DNA of 11,976 bases, taken from Gammaproteobacteria bacterium. GTDB lineage: Bacteria > Pseudomonadota > Gammaproteobacteria > Pseudomonadales > Azotimanducaceae. Shown here piece after piece: positions 6,721 through 11,976 of this stretch (within the stretch, counting starts at the first letter, position 1; each line of letters opens with the position of its first letter). A program made the position numbers and the translations under genes. The notes below the pieces were generated by a model that was not told where the DNA came from, ran no database searches, and saw only the letters and a program-made list of their open reading frames with translations. The stretch is taken from the NCBI GenBank assembly GCA_026706425.1, contig JAPOYW010000284.1, forward strand, positions 1-11,976. The letters are read 5' to 3'.

Positions 6721-7524
6721 TTAGCGCCCTTTGAAGTTCCCAGGACGCCGCTCCGCCACGGCGCGAATGCCTTCCTCCGCATCCTCCGTGGCGCGCAGCC
6801 ATTGCTGCTCGGCAAGTTCGTGGTCGGTGGCCCGGGCGATCTGCTCCGCAAGACCGTGGCGAACGGTCGCACGCACGGAACCGATGGCAAGCGGCGCGTT
6901 CTCCGCGATCTCCGCCGCCAGTGCACACGCAGCGCCGCGCACTTCGTCGAGGGGCACCAATTGATCGATCAAACCCAGGGAGAGCGCTTCCTCGCCCTTT
7001 ATGCGCCTTCCGGTGAGGAACATGAGATTGGCGGCCTGCTTGCCGATGAGGTTGGGCAGCGTCACCGTCAGCCCGAAACCGGGATGGATGCCGAGCTTGA
7101 CGAAGTTGGCCGAAAACCGGGCCTCCGGGGCGCCGACCCGGAAGTCGGCGGACAGCGCGAGGCCGAACCCGCCCCCAATGGCCGCCCCCTGCACGGCCGC
7201 AACCACCGGTGTTTTCGCGGAGAACAACCGCACGCCCTCTCGGTAGAGCATGCCCGTGGTATTCCTGAAGCCGTCCTCGGAGAATTCCTCGTGGCCGGAT
7301 CGCTCCTCGCGGCCCGAGCCGAAGTTCGCCCCGGCGCAGAACGACTTGCCGTTGGAGGCAAGCACGATGGCTCGACACGCCGGATCGTCGTCGCATTCGG
7401 CGTAGGCGTCGGCGATCTGCGAGATCAGATAGCGATCGAAGAAGTTGTGCGGCGGCCGGTCGATCTCCACGGTGGCGACGTGACCGTCGAGGCTCACGTT
7501 GATGTCCGCGTAGTTGCCGGACAT
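6721..7524 (-). CDS. Crotonase-fold (enoyl-CoA hydratase/isomerase family) protein lacking both catalytic Glu
   Basis: The product has 267 residues with a full crotonase fold. Oxyanion-hole elements are SFCAGANF (61-68) and VQGAAIGGGFGLALSAD (111-127), then FVKLGIHPGFGLTVTLP (141-157), GRRIKGEEALSLGLID (172-187) and a terminal F-K tail (EGIRAVAERRPGNFKGR). Aligned by eye to mitochondrial enoyl-CoA hydratase, the two catalytic glutamates (144 and 164 of the rat enzyme) fall on Gly121 and Phe141. A standard syn-hydration mechanism is therefore unlikely, although CoA-thioester binding should remain. ATG 7522-7524 has a strong upstream GGGGGAG. A TTG at 7572 is an alternative without support. It is the first gene of the operon and diverges from the DNA glycosylase gene across 77 bp. 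Confidence 0.93.
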   Translation of the reverse strand: MSGNYADINVSLDGHVATVEIDRPPHNFFDRYLISQIADAYAECDDDPACRAIVLASNGKSFCAGANFGSGREERSGHEEFSEDGFRNTTGMLYREGVRLFSAKTPVVAAVQGAAIGGGFGLALSADFRVGAPEARFSANFVKLGIHPGFGLTVTLPNLIGKQAANLMFLTGRRIKGEEALSLGLIDQLVPLDEVRGAACALAAEIAENAPLAIGSVRATVRHGLAEQIARATDHELAEQQWLRATEDAEEGIRAVAERRPGNFKGR

Positions 7525-7601
7525 GATCTCCCCCTCGTGCGAAAAAGGAGACGCATGGTAGCAGACACGCAACTCGGCAACGGAACCTAGGATGTCGGCA
7601 A

Positions 7602-8495
7602 GTGCCTGAGATTCCCGACCTCGCGGTCTACGTCGAACACCTCGACGATCGCGTGGCGGGCCGCGCCTTGGACGGCATCCGCATCGCCAGCCCGTTCCTG
7701 CTGCGATCGGTCTCTCCCGCCGTGGACGAGATCGTCGGCCGGGAGGTCGTCGACGTGCGTCGGCTCGCCAAGCAGATCGTCCTGGAACTGGCCGACGAGT
7801 TCTTCGTGGTCATGCATCTCATGATCGCCGGCCGCCTGCGCTGGTACGACGAACCGAAGCCCGTCCCCAAGCGCAACGGCCTCGCCGCCTTCGACTTTGA
7901 CAACGGGTCGCTGATCTTCACCGAGGCGAGCCGGAAACGCCGGGCATCGCTGCGGCTGGTGCGGGGTCGTGCCGACCTTGCAGCGCTGGATCCCGGCGGG
8001 TTGGAAGTGTTGGACATCGAGTTCGAGGCGTTCTTCGAACGTCTGCGATCGACGCCCCACACCGTCAAGCGGGCGCTCACCGACCAACGCGTGTTCGCCG
8101 GCATCGGCAATGCCTACAGCGACGAGATCCTCTTCGAGGCGGGAATGTCCCCGTTCAAGCTCGGCAGGAACATGACGGCGCAGGAAGCCCGCAAGCTCTT
8201 CGACACCTGCCGCGACGTCCTCACGCGCTGGGCGGACACGCTGCGCAGGGAGACGGGCGGGAAGTTCCCCACCAAGGTCACCGCGTTCCACCCGCAGATG
8301 GCCGTCCACGGCAAGTATCGCGAGCCCTGCGTGGTCTGCGGTGCACCCGTGCAGCGCATCCTCAAGTCGGAAAACGAATCCAACTACTGCGCCCGTTGCC
8401 AAACCGGCGGCCGGTTGCTGGCCGACCGCTCGCTGTCGCGGCTGCTGAGGGACACCTACCCCAAACGGATCGAGGATCTCGAGGGGTCGCCGTAG
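7602..8495 (+). CDS. Fpg/Nei-family DNA glycosylase
   Basis: The product has 297 residues and would remove oxidised bases from DNA and nick the abasic site. The start is GTG 7602, which alone gives the required N-terminal PE (MPEIPDL): after Met removal, Pro is the Schiff-base nucleophile and Glu the partner. AGGA lies about 10 nt upstream. Other landmarks are Lys57 (RRLAKQIVLEL), HLMIAGRLRWY (72-82), FAGIGNAYSDEILFEAGMSP (165-184, helix-two-turn-helix region) and a zinc finger with Cys243, Cys246, Cys263 and Cys266. The usual GR-T motif before the last Cys pair is replaced by SENESNYCARCQ, so the conserved DNA-contacting arginine is missing. It belongs to the Fpg/Nei superfamily but not to classical MutM, so no symbol is given. 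It diverges from the crotonase operon. Confidence 0.92.
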   Translation: MPEIPDLAVYVEHLDDRVAGRALDGIRIASPFLLRSVSPAVDEIVGREVVDVRRLAKQIVLELADEFFVVMHLMIAGRLRWYDEPKPVPKRNGLAAFDFDNGSLIFTEASRKRRASLRLVRGRADLAALDPGGLEVLDIEFEAFFERLRSTPHTVKRALTDQRVFAGIGNAYSDEILFEAGMSPFKLGRNMTAQEARKLFDTCRDVLTRWADTLRRETGGKFPTKVTAFHPQMAVHGKYREPCVVCGAPVQRILKSENESNYCARCQTGGRLLADRSLSRLLRDTYPKRIEDLEGSP

Positions 8496-8516
8496 CGCCC
8501 CAAAGCCAGGGCCGGC

Positions 8517-8533
8517 CGCGTCCGAAGGACGCG
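8517..8533. repeat. Short-loop palindrome
   Basis: CGCGTCC and GGACGCG form a perfect 7-bp stem with loop GAA, 22 nt after the glycosylase stop. It resembles the TTC-looped stems near 3070-3141. It could help terminate transcription, but no T-run follows. Confidence 0.55.
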
Positions 8534-8584
8534 CCTTCGCCATTCGCTGTGCGCCGCCTCCGGCCCAGCCACGCCGAGTAAGCC

Positions 8585-8651
8585 CATGGAACAAACGCCA
8601 CGGTCGTTCCCGCTCGTCAGAGCGGGCGCTCCCTTCGGCGTTTGTTCCATG
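8585..8651. repeat. 67-bp two-tier palindrome (cruciform-capable)
   Basis: CATGGAACAAACGCC (8585-8599) and its perfect reverse complement (8637-8651) form a 15-bp outer stem. Inside it CCCGCTC (8609-8615) pairs with GAGCGGG (8620-8626) across loop GTCA. The near-complete symmetry is far beyond chance for a short gap between convergent genes. It could be a terminator, a REP-like element or the folded core of a small RNA. No T-tract follows on either strand. Confidence 0.8.
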
Positions 8652-8932
8652 CGAGTTTCCACCCCGGGGACCGGGCCACAGACGGGCAGGAAACAGGTCA
8701 GGCCTTCTCCATCGCACTGCATCTCGCGTACGATTCGACTTCTCGGGCCAGAGGCCGTGCGCCCAATGGTGCGTTTCGCCCGAATGCGAGTTTGGTCCGG
8801 GCCGTGATCGGCATTTTGGCACTGGTGGCGCGGCGCAGTCCGCGACCCCGTATGGGAGACTGAGACTCCTGCCGCGGCCCGCCCGAGAAAAGCCCCCCAC
8901 TGGTTGGGTGTAGGGTTTGTTTCATGGGAGGG

Positions 8933-8963
8933 GCGGGCTCGTCCCGCGCGCCCTGTCGGGCGC
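8933..8963. repeat. Two adjacent GC-rich hairpins
   Basis: GCGGG-CTCGT-CCCGC (8933-8947) abuts GCGCCC-TGTC-GGGCGC (8948-8963). They lie about 40 bp beyond the stop of the minus-strand CinA/NadD-like gene. A stop-proximal structural role is possible but unproven. Confidence 0.5.
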
Positions 8964-9000
8964 CAAAGGGCCGCCCCGGGGGCCTCGTCGGTCCGAGCGC

Positions 9001-10065
9001 CTAGCGTTCTTGTCGCAACGCCGTGGACGACAGGTCGCTTCGGAACTCGGACTCGGGCACGCCACTGCTGATAGCCTCCAGCGACGGGGGCAACGTCAAT
9101 TCGAAAAAGTCCCTGAACGCGCCGCCGACGAGCCGGCCGTATACCAGGAACCGACACCCGAGCCCTGCGAGTTCCTCGATCGCGGCATCACGCTGTTCCT
9201 CGCCGCCGTAGTAACGCGACTCGGCCACGCGTTGGATCGTGTCGGTCCCAACGACGAAAACGACACCCCCGAGCGTGCGGGCCTTGTCGACGAAGGTCGG
9301 CGCATTGGTCAGTAGCACTTCCCCGCGTTCGAACTGCTCAAGCCGCGTATTGAGTTCGAGGTAGTCGAGGGGCGGCTTGTCCACGTTGGCGATGGAGAGC
9401 TCGTAGCCCACCCGCCGGCCAAGGCGTCGCTCGGCATCCGCCCGCATGAGCCGATGTCCGTCATGAATCGGGTTGAACGCACCGGGCAGCACCGCATCGT
9501 AGACGACGTCGCCGACGCGCCCCCGCTTGCCGAGCATCAGCTCGGCGAGCGCCTCGTCGCCCCGCGCGTGGGTTCCGGCGATTCGCGGCGCGTCGCCGAC
9601 GTCCAGCGCGTGGCCGAGGGCTTCGACGGCTACCGCGGCGAGTGCCCGCTCCTGTTCGCGGCGGTCGGCTGCGGATCTTTCGAAAGACAGGCGCCAAGTT
9701 CTCGTGCTCAACGCATCCTGGAAGGCCAGATGGGCCCGGAGCGCCCCGCGCTTGGGTCGCGTGGTCGCCAGAGACGCCGTGACCGCGAACCCGAAGTCGC
9801 CACCCAGTTGCACGGCCCGCAGGAAGGCGCGCACGGCCATGGATCTCGCCGTCTCGTCGCTGCAGGCCTGCGCGGGTTCCGTGCCTAGCCAATCGTGCAG
9901 CGACCGGGCCGCATAGGGGATGTTCGCTTCCAGGACCGTCGCCGAAGCGCCACCCACGCCGAGCAGACTCGACAGCAAGCCGGACCCGCCTCCGGTGACC
10001 GTGAACACGCCGCTGCGCGGCGCGCGGTGGATCGCGGCGATCAGCGCGTCAAGCGCCTGGTTCAT
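9001..10065 (-). CDS. Fusion of CinA/PncC-like domain with NadD-like nucleotidyltransferase
   Basis: The product has 354 residues. The N-terminal part (about 17-118) follows the CinA C-terminal / NMN deamidase fold: TVTGGGSGLLSSLLGVGGAS (22-41), EANIPYAARSLHDWLG (46-61), CSDETARSMAVRAF (68-81) and FGFAVTASLATTRPKRGALRAHLA (91-114). The usual ESCTGG with its catalytic serine is here TGGGSG, so amidase activity is doubtful. The C-terminal part (about 188-354) is a NadD-like nucleotidyltransferase, with the HxGH motif in GAFNPIHDGH (195-204), VGTDT (272-276) and the terminal SSTALR (346-351), equivalent to the ISSTxxR motif. PncC turns NMN into NaMN and NadD adenylylates NaMN, so the pairing fits NAD salvage. 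I recall a similar architecture in other bacteria and plants but have not verified it. ATG 10063-10065 overlaps the hydrolase gene by 17 nt. Confidence 0.88.
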   Translation of the reverse strand: MNQALDALIAAIHRAPRSGVFTVTGGGSGLLSSLLGVGGASATVLEANIPYAARSLHDWLGTEPAQACSDETARSMAVRAFLRAVQLGGDFGFAVTASLATTRPKRGALRAHLAFQDALSTRTWRLSFERSAADRREQERALAAVAVEALGHALDVGDAPRIAGTHARGDEALAELMLGKRGRVGDVVYDAVLPGAFNPIHDGHRLMRADAERRLGRRVGYELSIANVDKPPLDYLELNTRLEQFERGEVLLTNAPTFVDKARTLGGVVFVVGTDTIQRVAESRYYGGEEQRDAAIEELAGLGCRFLVYGRLVGGAFRDFFELTLPPSLEAISSGVPESEFRSDLSSTALRQER

Positions 10066-10939
10066 CGGCGAGGAAGTCCCGGAGAATCGAGAGGAACTCG
10101 TCCAGGCGGTCGTGGTGAACCCAATGACCGGCATTCTCCACGCCCACCGACCGGGCATCCCGGAAATACTCGAGACGGCCGTCTTCCTCCGGGTCCGACG
10201 CCCAGGACTCGGCACCGTGGACCAACAGCGTCGGACAGATGATGCGCCGGTAGAGACCGACGGTCTGCCGGGCGGAAAGGCCCAACGGCGACCACGCCCG
10301 CATGTAGTTGTCGAACTTCCAACTGTAGGTGCCGTCTTCGTTCTGGTTGCTGCCGTGGATGGTGCGGTGCCGGGCCTGGTCCTCGGTGAGGTGGGGGTTG
10401 GCCTGGTACATCCGGTGGAATGCGTCTTCGAGCGTCGCGTAGCGCTTCGGAATTCGTCCCGACAGCTGGCGTAGGTTGTCTACCCAGCCGAGCAGGCGTT
10501 CATGGCCCGGCGTCGAGTCGTCCGCGGTGGCGGGCGACATTCCCATGCCCTCGATGGAGACGAGCTTCCTGACCTTCTCCGGGTACAGGCCAGCGAATGC
10601 GAGCGACACGGACCCTCCCATGGAGTGGCCGATCACCACGACCTCCTCGAGGCGAGCCTGGCGCACGAGCTGGGCAATGTCGTAGACGTAGTCGATGGTC
10701 GTGTAGGCACCGCCCACCAGCCATTGGGAATCCCCGTGGCCGCGCAGATCCGGCGCGATGACGTGGTAGTCGGACTTCAGTTCGTGCGCCACCCAGTCCC
10801 AGTTGCGGCAGTGGTCGCGCCCGCCGTGCACCAGGAGCATGGCCGGCGCATCCTCGTTGCCCCAATCCACGTAGTGCAGGCGCAGTCGCTGCGAGAAGTA
10901 GATGTGCGACGTGGGGCCGCCCTTCAAGACAGCGGGCAT
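10049..10939 (-). CDS. Alpha/beta hydrolase
   Basis: This 296-residue alpha/beta-hydrolase-fold protein is probably an esterase, lactonase or related serine hydrolase. The oxyanion segment LLVHGGRDHCRNWDWVAHEL is at 35-54, DLRGHGDS at 64-71, the nucleophile elbow GHSMGG at 104-109 (Ser106), and the catalytic His272 in ENAGHWVHHDR. The acid could be Asp249, Glu244, or Glu130 just after beta-6; I cannot decide. The length is normal and no signal peptide is seen, so it is cytoplasmic. ATG 10937-10939 has a strong GGGAGGA upstream. It is first in an operon with the CinA/NadD-like gene, whose start lies inside this gene's 3' end, so the two are likely translationally coupled. The substrate is unknown. 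Confidence 0.92.
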   Translation of the reverse strand: MPAVLKGGPTSHIYFSQRLRLHYVDWGNEDAPAMLLVHGGRDHCRNWDWVAHELKSDYHVIAPDLRGHGDSQWLVGGAYTTIDYVYDIAQLVRQARLEEVVVIGHSMGGSVSLAFAGLYPEKVRKLVSIEGMGMSPATADDSTPGHERLLGWVDNLRQLSGRIPKRYATLEDAFHRMYQANPHLTEDQARHRTIHGSNQNEDGTYSWKFDNYMRAWSPLGLSARQTVGLYRRIICPTLLVHGAESWASDPEEDGRLEYFRDARSVGVENAGHWVHHDRLDEFLSILRDFLADEPGA

Positions 10940-10990
10940 CGGGTCCTCCCTTTGGACGCTTTCAGACGCGTTGCGACGAACCGAGACGCT

Positions 10991-11018
10991 TTCGCAGCGG
11001 CGCTCGATCTGTTATATG
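10991..11018 (+). promoter_or_regulatory. Candidate sigma70-like promoter for the acidic lipoprotein gene
   Basis: TTCGCA (10991-10996), 16 nt, then TATATG (11013-11018), about 97 bp before the lipoprotein ATG, in the divergent gap between it and the hydrolase gene. The -35 is weak; the AT-rich core GTTATATGC is conspicuous against the GC-rich background and could also serve the minus strand. Confidence 0.35.
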
Positions 11019-11114
11019 CTCACCGTTGCGACCATAGCAAGGCCGTCGGAGTTGCTTCCACGCCGCATCGACGAGAACCGAGCGTATGGCCGGCTTGAGT
11101 TGGGAGGAGCAATT

Positions 11115-11645
11115 ATGACGCTTTCAAACATGATCGACGGCACACTTTCCGGTATGGGGAGCTCTCGTGTAGGGAGCGTGGTTCTCGCCGGCTTCTTGGT
11201 CGTAGGGTTGGCTGGCTGCGAACAGGCAGCGGAAGAAGAGACTATGCCCGCCGAGGAGGTCCAGGAAGCCGAGGCGGTTCCTGCGACGGAGCTGGAAGAG
11301 GCACCCACGGTTCCTGCGGCCGAAATCACCGAAGCCGAGGAGGCCGGAGGCGAGGAAGGCGCCGAGGGCGAAGCGGCTGAAGGCGAAGCCGCCGAGGGCG
11401 AAGCGGCTGAAGGCGAAGCCGCCGAGGGCGAAGCGGCTGAAGGCGAAGCCGCCGAGGGCGAAGCGGCTGAAGGCGAAGCCGCCGAGGGCGAAGCGGCTGA
11501 AGGCGAAGCCGCCGAGGGCGAAGCGGCTGAAGGCGAAGCCGCCGAGGGCGAAGCCGCCGAAGGCGAGGCGGCCGAGGGCGAAGCCGAGGTCGGCGAGGGT
11601 GAAGCCGAAGCTGCCGACGCCGAAGCCCCGGCAGAAGGGGGCTAA
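11115..11645 (+). CDS. Highly acidic lipoprotein with tandem AEGEA repeats
   Basis: The product has 176 residues. A signal peptide with a canonical lipobox LAGC predicts acylation at Cys35 (SVVLAGFLVVGLAGC). The mature chain is almost entirely Glu, Ala and Gly: an irregular acidic stretch (36-82), then 15 tandem AEGEA units (83-157), then a Gly/Glu tail (EVGEGEAEAADAEAPAEGG). It has no recognisable domain, is strongly negatively charged and is probably disordered. ATG 11115 is supported by GGAGGAG about 6-12 nt upstream. An in-frame ATG at 10902 lies in the hydrolase antisense and is rejected. Possible roles are a spacer in the envelope, a cation-binding polymer or a surface anchor; these are guesses. 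It stands alone, followed by a hairpin. Confidence 0.85.
   Translation: MTLSNMIDGTLSGMGSSRVGSVVLAGFLVVGLAGCEQAAEEETMPAEEVQEAEAVPATELEEAPTVPAAEITEAEEAGGEEGAEGEAAEGEAAEGEAAEGEAAEGEAAEGEAAEGEAAEGEAAEGEAAEGEAAEGEAAEGEAAEGEAAEGEAAEGEAEVGEGEAEAADAEAPAEGG
11361..11585 (+). repeat. Coding VNTR: 15 units of 15 bp, six exact 30-bp copies
   Basis: Each 30-bp period is GCCGAGGGCGAAGCG followed by GCTGAAGGCGAAGCC, and both halves encode AEGEA. Bases 11361-11540 contain six identical copies. Bases 11541-11585 hold three diverged 15-bp units with synonymous changes. The identity at silent positions implies recent expansion. Any gain or loss stays in frame, so length variation would not disrupt the gene. 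Copy number may be mis-assembled from short reads. Confidence 0.95.
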
Positions 11646-11671
11646 CGCCAACATCGTATTTGTCCTTTAGG

Positions 11672-11698
11672 GCTGCCGACCGCCTTGCCGTCGGCAGC
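11672..11698 (+). terminator. Probable terminator hairpin of the lipoprotein gene
   Basis: GCTGCCGAC (11672-11680) pairs perfectly with GTCGGCAGC (11690-11698) across a 9-nt loop, 27 nt after the TAA. No T-run follows, so it may act as a Rho-assisted or RNA-stabilising stem. Confidence 0.5.
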
Positions 11699-11850
11699 TC
11701 GTCAGGGGCAGCTACTCAAATCCGGACGCGGGGCTGAATCAGCTCCGTACTGTCCTGTCCCGCCAAGTCCCTGGCAACGGTTTGCGGCGGCTTCGTGGTG
11801 CCCGTAAAGGGCCCGTCCCAACGAACCGCGAGCGTATCAACCCGGTTGTT
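11699..11850. other. Intergenic stretch with nothing assigned
   Basis: This stretch lies between the hairpin after the acidic lipoprotein and the Pho-like array. I see no gene, tRNA or strong repeat, only a short dyad GCTGA-A-TCAGC at 11733-11743. Confidence 0.5.
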
Positions 11851-11854
11851 GCAT

Positions 11855-11910
11855 TCGTCACCTGATCGTCACGAACCTGTGACGGCATTTTCATAAACCC
11901 TCGCTAGCGT
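11855..11910 (+). promoter_or_regulatory. Pho-box-like array and -10 for a gene beyond the window
   Basis: Four 7-mers recur at exactly 11-bp spacing: TCGTCAC (11855), TCGTCAC (11866), CTGTGAC (11877) and TTTTCAT (11888), separated by CTGA, GAAC and GGCA. PhoB-type boxes are direct CTGTCAT-like heptamers separated by 4 bp, the same geometry. Ten bases after the last unit comes TAGCGT (11905-11910), a possible -10, which matches the PhoB layout where the box replaces the -35. Individual matches to consensus are imperfect (GTCA core in two units). The dyad GTCAC-N6-GTGAC (11868-11883) is an alternative operator reading. Confidence 0.5.
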
Positions 11911-11915
11911 GCCTA

Positions 11916-11951
11916 TTGCCTGTGCGCCGCGACCTTCCGCGGCCCAGGCAA
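11916..11951 (+). promoter_or_regulatory. Two-tier hairpin in the predicted 5' leader
   Basis: The outer stem is TTGCCTG (11916-11922) with CAGGCAA (11945-11951). The inner stem is CCGCG (11927-11931) with CGCGG (11938-11942). It starts about 6 nt after the candidate -10, so it would form at the very 5' end of the transcript and may affect mRNA stability or initiation. Confidence 0.45.
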
Positions 11952-11970
11952 CGTTCTCTTCGGCACTTCA

Positions 11971-11976
11971 AAGGGG
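11971..11976 (+). promoter_or_regulatory. Possible Shine-Dalgarno at the window edge
   Basis: AAGGGG are the last six bases, following a promoter-like region and leader hairpin. If real, the start codon of the next gene lies a few bases outside the window. Confidence 0.35.

Larger units (their letters stand above)
8496..9000. other. Convergent intergenic region with several palindromes and no gene
   Basis: About 505 bp lie between the convergent DNA glycosylase and CinA/NadD-like genes. No frame here shows family motifs or a start with a good ribosome site. Besides the palindromes entered separately, the middle (about 8660-8915) shows nothing I can assign. No tRNA-like cloverleaf was found by eye. 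Confidence 0.6.

Noticed and set aside
8917..9315. 132-codon plus-strand frame at the end of the CinA/NadD-like gene
   Set aside because: Its first part reads through adjacent hairpins and the rest is antisense to a gene with clear catalytic motifs.
11361..11585. CRISPR-like array
   Set aside because: Repeats are contiguous with no unique spacers and encode in-frame AEGEA; it is a coding VNTR.
11124..11654. Minus-strand frame with repeated FALGGFAFSR units
   Set aside because: It is the antisense reading of the AEGEA coding repeat; periodicity is inherited and the plus strand has the start, Shine-Dalgarno and lipobox.
11868..11883. CRP-type binding site (GTCAC-N6-GTGAC)
   Set aside because: The half-sites are in the opposite orientation to the TGTGA-N6-TCACA consensus; the 11-bp direct periodicity fits a Pho-type box better.

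Overview
The window is GC-rich bacterial DNA with tightly packed genes, lipoprotein signal peptides with lipoboxes, and a BamE/SmpA-like lipoprotein. This points to a Gram-negative organism, most likely an uncultivated gammaproteobacterium or a close relative. That placement is inferred from gene content only; there is no rRNA or other marker gene in the window.

Layout. (1) 2-3053: the 3' end of a polyphosphate kinase gene (ppk1, +) converges on a Ppx/GppA-family exopolyphosphatase gene (-). The roughly 760 bp between them holds no convincing gene. (2) 3063-3149: duplicated short-loop palindromes lie in the divergent gap before a flavin-reductase-domain gene (3194-3661, +). (3) 3745-4698: two small lipoprotein genes (-) form an operon, the upstream one BamE/SmpA-like. 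A flavin reductase/lipoprotein convergent hairpin set separates them from the gene before. (4) 4796-5153: a hairpin-packed, roughly 358 bp intergenic segment is bounded by near-perfect inverted repeats and looks like a MITE or other non-autonomous element. (5) 5182-7524: a three-gene operon (-) encodes a crotonase-fold protein, an F420-type luciferase-like oxidoreductase and a short-chain dehydrogenase, with start/stop overlap or near contact between genes. (6) 7602-8495: a divergent Fpg/Nei-family DNA glycosylase gene (+). (7) 8496-9000: a convergent gap of about 500 bp full of palindromes. (8) 9001-10939: an operon (-) of an alpha/beta hydrolase and an unusual fusion of a CinA/PncC-like domain with a NadD-like nucleotidyltransferase. 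(9) 11115-11645: an extremely acidic lipoprotein (+) built on 15 tandem AEGEA units. (10) 11646-11976: a 5' regulatory region with a four-part, 11-bp-period Pho-box-like array, a candidate -10, a leader hairpin and a purine-rich Shine-Dalgarno at the last bases. It apparently belongs to a gene that starts just beyond the window.

How it fits together. PPK1 makes polyphosphate and Ppx breaks it down. The Pho-box-like array at the other end hints that the wider locus is tied to phosphate, but that link is inferred. The crotonase/luciferase-like/SDR operon looks catabolic or redox (acyl-CoA type substrates), with unknown substrates. Several enzymes lack canonical catalytic residues: both crotonase glutamates, the SDR serine, the CinA-domain serine, and the Fpg zinc-finger arginine. 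PPK1 seems to have lost about 13 residues inside its C2 domain. The most notable items are the CinA-NadD-like fusion, the inverted-repeat-bounded element, the AEGEA repeat lipoprotein and the Pho-like array.
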